A stretch of DNA of 64,000 bases, taken from NCBI GenBank assembly GCA_965277075.1, contig OZ255707.1, positions 1,240,001 through 1,304,000 of the forward strand. Reading direction: 5' to 3'. Origin of the DNA: Lustribacter sp965277075. Lineage in GTDB: Bacteria; Vulcanimicrobiota; Vulcanimicrobiia; Vulcanimicrobiales; Vulcanimicrobiaceae. The notes beneath the pieces are model-generated. The model made no database searches. It was not told the DNA's origin and worked only from the letters and a program-made list of their open reading frames with translations. Positions 8,750-16,036 of this stretch are shown here, in pieces. Position 1 is the first letter of the stretch. Every line of letters starts with the position of its first letter. A program made the position numbers and the translations under genes.

Positions 8750-9157
8750 GTCGATCGCATCGGTATATGACTGTTTGCCGCGGCCGGCGATCTGTGCGAT
8801 GCAGACATCGGCAATCGTCGAGATACGGCGGAACGGCTCGCGTTCCTCAACGTTGCTGAGATGCACTTCGACGGTCGGAACGCGGACGGCGGCGATGCAA
8901 TCGCGCAGCGCATACGACGTATGCCCGTACGCGCCGGGGTTGATCACCATACCGGCGGCCCATTGTCGCGCGCCCTGTATGCGGTCGATCAGCCGCCCTT
9001 CGTGATTCGATTGATAGCAGCGTACGCGCACGCCCTTGCTGCGAGCGTAATCGGCGACGTGCGCGTCGAGTTGCGCGAGCGTCAGCGTTCCATAGATTTC
9101 CGGTTCGCGTTCGCCGAGCAGGTTGAGATTCGGGCCATGAACGACGAAAATCGTCAC
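8717..9157 (-). CDS. aroQ: 3-Dehydroquinate dehydratase, type II
   Basis: It dehydrates 3-dehydroquinate to 3-dehydroshikimate, the third shikimate step. At 146 aa it has normal type II length. It contains GPNLNLLGEREPEIYG with the active-site Tyr, QSNHEGRLIDRI, INPGAYGHTSYALRD with the catalytic His, and VEVHLSN. It is the last gene of the aro operon. Its ATG overlaps the aroB stop by 4 nt (ATGA). Its 3' end overlaps the convergent dsbD-like gene. Confidence 0.97.
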   Translation of the reverse strand: MTIFVVHGPNLNLLGEREPEIYGTLTLAQLDAHVADYARSKGVRVRCYQSNHEGRLIDRIQGARQWAAGMVINPGAYGHTSYALRDCIAAVRVPTVEVHLSNVEEREPFRRISTIADVCIAQIAGRGKQSYTDAIDLLISRGGALG

Positions 9158-10230
9158 GCGATGGCGGCGAGGGCACGGCGTAACGAGCGTTCGTCGACGT
9201 CGTCGACGAACGCTGCACCGGCGAGATCGCTGATCACGATGAACCGCACGCGGCCGGCCTTGCGCTTCTTGTCCGATGCGGTCGCCGCGATGACCGTATC
9301 GGGCTCCGGATGGACGGGAGGCGTCGGAATCGCACGGACGAGACGATCGATACGATCGGCGAGCTGCGCGTCCAGACCGCGCTCACGCGAAAGTGCGATC
9401 GCGGCGCGCATGCCGAGCGTGACGGCTTCGCCATGGCGCAGCGTGCCGTAGCCGCACGCTTTTTCGAGCGCGTGTCCGAACGTGTGGCCAAAGTTCAACA
9501 CGGCGCGCCCGCCGGTCTCGTCGCGCTCGCGCTCGTCGGCTGCGACGACGCGAGCTTTCGCAGCGACGCAGCTTGCGACGATCGTCGCGAGCACATCCGG
9601 ATCGGCCCGCAGCGCACGCGGCAATTCGCGTTCGAGATATGCGAACAACGGCGGGTCCGCGACGATCGCCGTCTTCAGCGCTTCCCCGAGACCCGCCGCG
9701 AGATCGCGCGGATCGAGGGTCGCGAAGGCAGCCGGATCGATCGCGACGAGAACCGGATGATGAAATGCACCGACGAGATTTTTCCCGGCCTCGATGTTGA
9801 CGGCGGTTTTGCCGCCGACCGACGCGTCGACCGCCGCCAGCAAGGTCGTCGGCACCGCGCACCAGCGAATGCCGCGCAGGTACGCCGCGGCGACATAGCC
9901 CCCGAGGTCCGTCACGGTACCGCCGCCGACGGCGACGAGCAGCGTGTCGCGGTCGGCGTGCGCCGCGGCGAGCCAATCGAAAAGCAGCGCGGCGTTCGCG
10001 ATCGTCTTGATCGCCTCGCCGCCCGCGACGCGACGCGTCGCGACGACGCGTTCGCCGAGCGCCGCGATGATGCGCGCGGCCAGCGGCTCGACGTTCGCGT
10101 CGTAGAGTACCGCGAACGCCGGCGCCGGAAGCGATTGCACCGCTCCGATCGTATCGCCGCCGATCGCGACGTCGTACGACCGCTCGTCGCCGAGATCGAC
10201 GCGCACGCGCCGCGCGTCGCCCGCGATCAT
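9154..10230 (-). CDS. aroB: 3-Dehydroquinate synthase
   Basis: It converts DAHP to 3-dehydroquinate using NAD+ and a divalent metal. The 358-aa sequence has GGGTVTDLGGYVAAAYLRGI (NAD-binding glycine loop), PTTLLAAVDASVGGKTAVN and KNLVGAFHHP. Zinc ligands lie in the GEALK region and in LNFGHTFGHALEK followed by HGEAVTLGM. ATG at 10230 overlaps the aroK stop (ATGA), and its own stop overlaps the aroQ start the same way. Confidence 0.97.
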   Translation of the reverse strand: MIAGDARRVRVDLGDERSYDVAIGGDTIGAVQSLPAPAFAVLYDANVEPLAARIIAALGERVVATRRVAGGEAIKTIANAALLFDWLAAAHADRDTLLVAVGGGTVTDLGGYVAAAYLRGIRWCAVPTTLLAAVDASVGGKTAVNIEAGKNLVGAFHHPVLVAIDPAAFATLDPRDLAAGLGEALKTAIVADPPLFAYLERELPRALRADPDVLATIVASCVAAKARVVAADERERDETGGRAVLNFGHTFGHALEKACGYGTLRHGEAVTLGMRAAIALSRERGLDAQLADRIDRLVRAIPTPPVHPEPDTVIAATASDKKRKAGRVRFIVISDLAGAAFVDDVDERSLRRALAAIA

Positions 10231-10775
10231 ACGCGTTGCTCCAGCGGACCGGCGCGACGCGCGAGCTCCGCCAGCACGGCCGCCGCGACGAGCCGTGGTG
10301 CGGGCGTCGCGCTGATCGTTATGTGCGCCGCGCGATAACGCGCCTCGCGGCGAACGGCGAGTTCGCGAAGTCGCGCGAGCGGATCGCCGGCGAGGAGCGG
10401 CCGCGACGAAGCGGTCCCGACGCGTGCGGCGAGCGTCGCAACGGAAGCGTGCAGCCAGACCAGCATCTCCTGTCGGACATCGTCGAACGAATCGTCGTTT
10501 TCGAGCGCGCCGCCGCCGAGCGCGATCACGCAGGGATCGTCGCGATCGAGCGCGCGCCGAACGGCCGCACGTTCGCGCGCACGGAACGCGGGCTCACCGT
10601 CCCGGACGAAAAGTTCGCTGACGCTCGCGCCCGCGTGCACTTCGACTTCACGGTCGATGTCGACGAACGCACGGCCGAGGTGTTTCGCGATCATCGTACC
10701 GACCGTCGACTTTCCCGATCCGGCGGTTCCGCACAAGACGATATGCTCAGCGCGCACGGGCCCGCTCTCGCGCAT
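10227..10775 (-). CDS. aroK: Shikimate kinase
   Basis: It phosphorylates shikimate at O3. The P-loop GTAGSGKST is at residues 16-24. The DIDREVE segment (shikimate and Mg binding), FRARERAAV and the GGGAL loop follow, with a lid region containing RPLL. The start is taken as ATG 10775 (182 aa), overlapping the aroC end by 29 nt. A GTG at 10757 would give the shorter N-terminus seen in many homologues. It is coupled to aroB by an ATGA overlap. Confidence 0.94.
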   Translation of the reverse strand: MRESGPVRAEHIVLCGTAGSGKSTVGTMIAKHLGRAFVDIDREVEVHAGASVSELFVRDGEPAFRARERAAVRRALDRDDPCVIALGGGALENDDSFDDVRQEMLVWLHASVATLAARVGTASSRPLLAGDPLARLRELAVRREARYRAAHITISATPAPRLVAAAVLAELARRAGPLEQRV

Positions 10776-11919
10776 ATCCGACGCTCGTGTGCAGCGCATC
10801 GATCGTATCGGCGGGATAGGTTTCGAGCACCGCGTCGGCCAGGACGAGCGCCAGCAACGATTCGCCGATCACGGCTGCCGCCGGGACCGCGCAGACGTCG
10901 CTGCGTTCGATGTACGCATTCGTCGCTTCGCCGGAACGGAGGTCGACCGAGGGCAGCGGTTTCATCAGCGTTGCGATCGGCTTCATCGCGGCGCGCACGA
11001 CGACCGGCTGGCCTGTGCTGATGCCGCCCTCGACCCCGCCGGCGCGATTCGTCCCATAGGTTGCGCGCGCGCCGTCTGTCCCCGGAAAGTACGCATCGTG
11101 CACGGCCGACCCCGGCAGCGCCGCACCGCGAAAGCCCAGCCCGAGCTCGACGCCTTTGATCGCGTTGAGTGCGAGAAACGCTTCGCCGATACGGCCGTCG
11201 AGACGGCGGTCCCACTGCGCGTGCGATCCGACGCCGATCGGCATTCCGGCGGCAACGACTTCGAAGATGCCGCCCAGCGTATCGCCCGCTTCGCGCGCCG
11301 CATCGATCTGAGCGACGATGCGATTCGCCGCGTTCGGGTCGAGGACGCGCACCGGCGACGCGTCGACGCGTTCGTTGAGCGTGGCGACGTCGCTGTCGAG
11401 CGGCGTCTCGTCGACCACTTCGCCGATACGCACGACGCGGCTCGCAATCGTCACCCCGATCTCGGCGAGTATCCGCCGCGCGATCGCGCCCAGCGCGACA
11501 CGCATGGCGGTTTCGCGCGCACTCGCACGTTCCAGAATGTCGCGCATATCGGGTCGGCTATACTTGATACCGCCGACGAGATCGGTGTGGCCCGGACGCG
11601 GAACGTAGACGGCTCGGGCCGCTTCATCGTCGCGCGGCTCGATCGCCATGATATCGAGCCATTTTTGATGGTCGCGATTTTCGATGAAGAGGGCGATCGG
11701 GCTGCCGATCGTTTCACCACGGCGCACGCCGCCGAGAATCTTCACCTCGTCGGTTTCGATCTTCATGCGGTTGCCGCGACCGTAGCCCATTTTGCGCCGC
11801 ACCGAATCGGCGTGAATGTGGTCGAGCGTAAGCTCCAGACCGGCCGGCACGCCTTCCATGATTCCGGTCAGCGCGGGTCCATGCGATTCACCGGCCGTAA
11901 GATAGCGTAACCTGCTCAC
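10747..11919 (-). CDS. aroC: Chorismate synthase
   Basis: It converts EPSP to chorismate using reduced FMN. The GTG start at 11919 gives VSRLRYLTAGESHGPALTG, the family's N-terminal signature. GYGRGNRMKIE, RPGHTDLVGGIKY and the C-terminal GGISTGQPVVVRAAMKP also match. Length is 390 aa, normal for the family. GTGA overlap with the aroE stop places it third-last before aroK and aroB in the operon. Confidence 0.97.
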   Translation of the reverse strand: MSRLRYLTAGESHGPALTGIMEGVPAGLELTLDHIHADSVRRKMGYGRGNRMKIETDEVKILGGVRRGETIGSPIALFIENRDHQKWLDIMAIEPRDDEAARAVYVPRPGHTDLVGGIKYSRPDMRDILERASARETAMRVALGAIARRILAEIGVTIASRVVRIGEVVDETPLDSDVATLNERVDASPVRVLDPNAANRIVAQIDAAREAGDTLGGIFEVVAAGMPIGVGSHAQWDRRLDGRIGEAFLALNAIKGVELGLGFRGAALPGSAVHDAYFPGTDGARATYGTNRAGGVEGGISTGQPVVVRAAMKPIATLMKPLPSVDLRSGEATNAYIERSDVCAVPAAAVIGESLLALVLADAVLETYPADTIDALHTSVGYARERARAR

Positions 11920-12749
11920 GAAGCCTCCACGAGCGCGGCGAGTCGCGTTTCGACCGCATCGTCGAGCACGACATCGCCGAACCAACAATGAAACGTCGCG
12001 ATCGCCTGGGCGACGAGCATCGGCGTACCGTTGATGGCACGCCGGCCGGCTGACCGCGCAGCCCGGACGAACGGCGTCAGCGACGGTTTGTATTGCAGGT
12101 CGATGCACCAGCCGTCCGGCGAGCACGCGTTGACCGCCGACGCGACGGCCGCGCCGTCGCTCGTCGCATTAATCAGAATCGTCGAACCCTCGTCGACGTC
12201 GCCGGCGAGCAGCACCGTCGTCCCGACGTCGTGGCGCAAGTCGGCGATCAAAACGCGCGCATGTTCCGGCGTCCGGTTCTTGACCGTCACACTGGAGGCA
12301 CCGCCGTGCGCGAGCGCGAGGACCGCCGCCCGTGCGGCCCCGCCGGCACCGAGCACAGTGGCCGTCGCCCCGCGCGGATCCGCCCCCGCGTATGCCAACA
12401 ACGACGTCACGCCGCCGACATCGGTGTTCACGGCCGTCGCGCGGCCGTCGCAAAACACGATCACGTTGGCCGCGCCCACGATGCCGGCGTCCGGCGTCAC
12501 CTCATCGGCCGCGGCGATCGCACGCGCCTTATGCGGAGCGGTCACATTCCACCCGTCGTATGTCCCGCGCGCGCGCGCAAATGCCGCTGCAAAATTCGTC
12601 GGAGTCAATTCGAGGCGCTCGTAGGTCAGGGGAATACCGCTGGCGGCTGAGAGCGCCGCGAAAATCTCGGGCGAACGCGAGTGCGCGATCGGCTGGCCGA
12701 CGACGGCGAAGCGCTTGACGGCCATCCGCGCGGCCGATGCGGTACTCAT
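11916..12749 (-). CDS. aroE: Shikimate 5-dehydrogenase
   Basis: It reduces 3-dehydroshikimate to shikimate with NADPH. Of 277 aa, the N-terminus FAVVGQPIAHSRSPEIF holds the shikimate-binding SRSP serines. The catalytic Lys is in NVTAPHK and the Asp in NTDVGG. The Rossmann loop is LGAGGAARAAVLAL and the NADP-type NRT follows. ATG 12749 overlaps the aroA stop by 4 nt. Confidence 0.95.
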   Translation of the reverse strand: MSTASAARMAVKRFAVVGQPIAHSRSPEIFAALSAASGIPLTYERLELTPTNFAAAFARARGTYDGWNVTAPHKARAIAAADEVTPDAGIVGAANVIVFCDGRATAVNTDVGGVTSLLAYAGADPRGATATVLGAGGAARAAVLALAHGGASSVTVKNRTPEHARVLIADLRHDVGTTVLLAGDVDEGSTILINATSDGAAVASAVNACSPDGWCIDLQYKPSLTPFVRAARSAGRRAINGTPMLVAQAIATFHCWFGDVVLDDAVETRLAALVEAS

Positions 12750-14026
12750 GCGTCGCACAGCGCTGCGAGATCGGCGAAGAACGTCGGATGCGAAATCGCG
12801 ACGCACTGCGCGTTGCCGACCGTAACGGCGTCGCTCGCGCCGAGCGCGGCGATTGCGAAGGCCATCGCAAGACGGTGATCCTCGCAACTGTCGACGCGTC
12901 CTCCGCGCAGCCGCGCGCCGCCGCGGACGTCGAAGCCGTCGCTGACCGTTGCAACGTCGGCACCGAGCACGCGGAGCCCGTCGACGAGCACGGCGATACG
13001 ATCGCTTTCTTTCACGCGTAACTCGGCCGCGCCGCGCACCGTTGTCGTCCCCGTCGCGTACGTCGCGACCACGCCGAGCAGCGGCAGTTCGTCGACGATC
13101 GCCGGAACGTCCGCTTCGCCGATCGCGATCGCACCCAGCGGCCGTTGCCGTACTTCGATGCGACCCATCGGTTCCGGATCGTTGCGTTCGACAACGACCG
13201 TGACGTCGGCACCCATACGTTCGAGCGCGGCGACGAACCCGAGGCGCGTCGGATTGAGGTTGACGTCACGCACGACGATGCGGCTGCCGGGTACGATCGC
13301 GGCCGCCGCAAGCCAGAACGCGGCCGCCGACGGATCGCCCGGAACGTGCACGTCGGCGGCGTGGAGTGCTTGCGGCCCATCGATGACGATGACGTCGCGC
13401 TCGTCCCGCCGCACCGCGACGCCGAACTTCGGCAACAGGCGCAGCGTGTGGTCGCGCGCGTTGCCGCTGCCGGCGATCGTGGTGCGGCCGCTCGCACCGG
13501 TTGCCGCCAGGGTGAGCGAACTCGCGACCTGCGCGCTCGCAACGCGCATCTGAATCGCGCTGCCGTGTAACGCGTGCCCGCCGCGTACGTGCACCGGTGC
13601 GTTGCCCGCTTCGGTGTCGATCGCGGCTCCGAGTTCGGCCAGGGGATCTGCGACGCGCCGCATCGGACGCCGGCGCAGCGAGTCGTCGCCGTCGAGCGTT
13701 GCGGCGACGCCGCGTCCGGCGATGGCGCCCATCAACAGGCGCATCGTGGTTCCCGAATTGCCGCAATCGAGCGCGGCGGCCGGCGTCCGCCAGGCTCCGC
13801 CCCGAATTCGCACATCGCCGTTCGTGCGCACGACGTGTGCGCCGAGTGCAGCGACACACGCCATCGACGACGCGACGTCGGCGCCCGGCGCAACGTTGGT
13901 TATGTGCGACTCGCCTTCGCCCAACGCGGCGAAAATCACGGCGCGGTGCGAAATCGATTTGTCGCCCGGAACGCGCGGCGCTTCATCGGCGAGTTTTCCC
14001 GCCGGCGCGACGACGTGTGAGCTCAC
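12746..14026 (-). CDS. aroA: EPSP synthase (3-phosphoshikimate 1-carboxyvinyltransferase)
   Basis: It joins PEP to shikimate-3-phosphate. The 426-aa product carries VPGDKSISHRA (residues 19-29), LDCGNSGTTMRLLMG in the PEP-binding loop, GDPSAAAFWLA and RVKESDR near the C-terminus, all diagnostic. The GTG start at 14026 shares one base with the TAG stop of the upstream pheA-DAHPS gene. The start could not lie further upstream without a long overlap with that gene. Confidence 0.96.
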   Translation of the reverse strand: MSSHVVAPAGKLADEAPRVPGDKSISHRAVIFAALGEGESHITNVAPGADVASSMACVAALGAHVVRTNGDVRIRGGAWRTPAAALDCGNSGTTMRLLMGAIAGRGVAATLDGDDSLRRRPMRRVADPLAELGAAIDTEAGNAPVHVRGGHALHGSAIQMRVASAQVASSLTLAATGASGRTTIAGSGNARDHTLRLLPKFGVAVRRDERDVIVIDGPQALHAADVHVPGDPSAAAFWLAAAAIVPGSRIVVRDVNLNPTRLGFVAALERMGADVTVVVERNDPEPMGRIEVRQRPLGAIAIGEADVPAIVDELPLLGVVATYATGTTTVRGAAELRVKESDRIAVLVDGLRVLGADVATVSDGFDVRGGARLRGGRVDSCEDHRLAMAFAIAALGASDAVTVGNAQCVAISHPTFFADLAALCDA

Positions 14027-15822
14027 TATTCGGCGTTCTCCTGGACCAGCGGGATCGCCGCCAGATCTGCAACGATCTGCTCGAAGTCCGCGAAGGTGAG
14101 CGCCTGTTCCGCGTCGCTCTTCGCGACGGCCGGATTCGGATGCACTTCGATCAAGATGCCGTTGGCCCCGACGGCTTTCGCCGCGCGGCACAACGGCCGG
14201 ATCCAGCGCCGCACACCGACACCGTGCGACGGATCGACCATGATCGGAAGATGCGTGCGTTCGCGAAGCACGGGCACGGCTGAGAGATCGAGCGTATTGC
14301 GCGTCGCGGTCTCAAACGTGCGAATACCGCGCTCACAGAGGACGACGTCGGGGTTGCCTTCCGCGAGGATATATTCCGCAGCACTGAGCAACTCGTCGAT
14401 GCTCGCCGACATGCCGCGTTTGAGCAGCACCGGTTTCTGGGTCTTACCGACCGCTTTGAGCAAGTCGAAATTCTGCATGTTACGCGCGCCGATTTGGAAC
14501 ATGTCGACCGACGACTCCATGCGCTCGACCTGATCGATGCTCATCACCTCGCTCACGATCGGCAGCCCGCTTTCACGTCCCGCCTCCGCCAAGAGCGCGA
14601 GACCATCCCAACCGAGCCCCTGGAACGCGTACGGCGACGTGCGTGGTTTGAACGCACCGCCGCGCATCAGGACCGCGCCGTGCTCGGCGATCTCGTGCGC
14701 AACCGCGAGCACCTGTTCGCGTGACTCGACGCTGCATGGGCCGGCCGCGATGATGAACGTGCCGTCTTCGATCACGATGTTCCCGACCTTCACGCGCGAG
14801 CGCGGCTGACCGGGTTCGCGCGTCACTTTCGGAAAGTTTTGCTTCTGCTTGCTCGCGGACGGCACGACGGCCGGCGTGTTATCGACGACGACGTCGATCA
14901 CGCGGCGAAGGCGCGGCGGTGCTTGGTCCGCATCATACGAGCCGATGACGTGCAACGTCGATGTGTCGTTTCGCAGGTCGCGCAGCGCCTGCGCGAAGGC
15001 CTCGTCGCGAACGTCGCCGTCGATGTCGGCGTAGAACGCGAAGTCGCTCGTTCCGAGCCGCGACTTCGAGTCGAGCTTCGACACGTTGAGTCCGTTCTTG
15101 CCGAATGCGTCGAGCGAACGCGCCAGCGCGCCCGGCTTGTTCGCGACGGCGAACACGAGCGACGTTTTCCGGTGGTCCGTCGATGCGGCCGGTTCGAACT
15201 CGCGCGCCACGCCCTGCGCTGCCGGTGCACGGAAGAGTAGAAAGCGCGTCGTGTTGTCGGGATGATCGGCGATCGTGCCGGCAAGTTCGATCAGGCCGTA
15301 GCGTTCCGCCGCTTCGCGCGAGCAGATCGCCGCATGTGCCGGATTCTTCGCTGCGGCCACGTCGCGCGCGGCGATCGCGGTGTCGCCGACCGGCACGCGC
15401 TTCACGTCCGGCAGCGTCGCGAGGAACCGGCCGCATTCGGCCAGGACGATCGGATGCGAGGAAACTTCGCGAACGCCGTCGAGCGTCGCACCCGGAAGGC
15501 CGACGAGCCGGTGTTCGAGCCGCAAGACGACCTCGGCCAACGGATCGAGTTCGTATTCGGCGAGCACGTCGTAGCCCTCGCGAATCGTTCCGGCGATCGC
15601 GTTGTCGATCGGCAGCAGGCCGACGTCGGCGCGTCCGGCGAGGACGGCATGGGCGACGGCCCGGAACGACGGAGCGCCGAGCGGCGTGAACGATACGCCG
15701 CGGCGCGCCGCATAGCCGTCGAGGACGACGTGCGAGTACGCGCCTTCAATGCCCTCGAACGCGGCGGTCAGCGTAAGGTGCGGGGCGTCTGCGATCCGGG
15801 CATCAGTGGCGGCGGTGGTCAT
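14026..15822 (-). CDS. Prephenate dehydratase-ACT-DAHP synthase fusion
   Basis: One 598-aa polypeptide joins the first shikimate step to a terminal phenylalanine step. Residues ~16-198 are prephenate dehydratase (FEGIEGAYSH, DNAIAGTIREGYD, catalytic DNTTRF at ~189-194). Residues ~219-295 are an ACT domain with the Phe-binding GAL (in KPGALARSLDAF) and an ESRP-like KLDSKSR. A Gln/Lys-rich linker leads to a class I-beta DAHP synthase (~345-598) with AAGPCSVES, MRGGAFKPRTSPYAFQGLG, LLKRGMSASIDE and MVDPSHGVG. ATG 15822 has GGAG upstream. An attenuator and Tyr/Phe leader peptide precede it. The ACT domain could let Phe inhibit both activities; that is inference. Confidence 0.93.
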   Translation of the reverse strand: MTTAATDARIADAPHLTLTAAFEGIEGAYSHVVLDGYAARRGVSFTPLGAPSFRAVAHAVLAGRADVGLLPIDNAIAGTIREGYDVLAEYELDPLAEVVLRLEHRLVGLPGATLDGVREVSSHPIVLAECGRFLATLPDVKRVPVGDTAIAARDVAAAKNPAHAAICSREAAERYGLIELAGTIADHPDNTTRFLLFRAPAAQGVAREFEPAASTDHRKTSLVFAVANKPGALARSLDAFGKNGLNVSKLDSKSRLGTSDFAFYADIDGDVRDEAFAQALRDLRNDTSTLHVIGSYDADQAPPRLRRVIDVVVDNTPAVVPSASKQKQNFPKVTREPGQPRSRVKVGNIVIEDGTFIIAAGPCSVESREQVLAVAHEIAEHGAVLMRGGAFKPRTSPYAFQGLGWDGLALLAEAGRESGLPIVSEVMSIDQVERMESSVDMFQIGARNMQNFDLLKAVGKTQKPVLLKRGMSASIDELLSAAEYILAEGNPDVVLCERGIRTFETATRNTLDLSAVPVLRERTHLPIMVDPSHGVGVRRWIRPLCRAAKAVGANGILIEVHPNPAVAKSDAEQALTFADFEQIVADLAAIPLVQENAE

Positions 15823-15840
15823 CGCGTCTCCATCATCATA

Positions 15841-15876
15841 AAAAGAGAAAAACCCCTCGCGCCGGCGAGGGGCTCT
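15841..15876 (-). terminator. Attenuator terminator in the aro operon leader
   Basis: On the minus strand CCCCTCGC, loop CGGC, then GCGAGGGG, is followed by TTTTTCTCTTTTT. The 8-bp GC stem (arms 15853-15860 and 15865-15872) plus T-tract is a standard Rho-independent terminator. It sits inside the 5' leader, 31 nt upstream of the pheA-DAHPS start and after a Tyr/Phe-rich leader peptide. Transcription attenuation is therefore the likely role, not end-of-operon termination. Confidence 0.82.
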
Positions 15877-15886
15877 TGCTGCGGTC

Positions 15887-15902
15887 GTCCGTGGATACGG
15901 AC
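15887..15902 (-). other. Leader hairpin between leader peptide and attenuator
   Basis: A perfect 6-bp stem (GTCCGT, loop ATCC, ACGGAC on the minus strand) lies 5 nt after the leader-peptide stop and upstream of the terminator. It could be the pause hairpin or part of the alternative fold of the attenuator. Only the stem itself is seen directly. Confidence 0.45.
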
Positions 15903-15907
15903 CGACG

Positions 15908-15985
15908 TTACGGCAAAGGCACTTCGCGCCGACGCGATTGCGGCCGGCTAAAAAAGGCGAAGTAACCATAGTCGTAACGGAGCAT
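15908..15985 (-). CDS. Tyr/Phe-rich leader peptide of the aro operon
   Basis: A 25-codon ORF starts at ATG 15985 and ends at TAA 15908. Residues 4-12 read YDYGYFAFF, giving three Tyr and three Phe codons in nine. That density is the hallmark of an amino-acid-sensing leader peptide such as E. coli pheL. It is followed by a small hairpin and a Rho-independent terminator just before the pheA-DAHPS gene. The predicted promoter puts the transcript start within a few bases of the ATG, so translation would be leaderless or nearly so; no strong Shine-Dalgarno is seen. Expected role: ribosome stalling at Tyr or Phe codons when charged tRNA is scarce, allowing read-through into the operon. Confidence 0.8.
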   Translation of the reverse strand: MLRYDYGYFAFFSRPQSRRREVPLP

Positions 15986-15993
15986 CCAAGCCG

Positions 15994-16023
15994 TTTCTAC
16001 CACGGCCGCGTTCCGGCTGTCAA
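15994..16023 (-). promoter_or_regulatory. Predicted sigma-70 type promoter for the aro operon leader
   Basis: A perfect -35 TTGACA (16018-16023, minus strand), an 18-bp spacer and a -10 TAGAAA (15994-15999). The start point would fall near 15986, at the leader ATG. It lies in the 50 bp between the GH15 gene stop and the leader peptide. Confidence 0.6.
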
Positions 16024-16036
16024 TGTGCGGGCGCGG

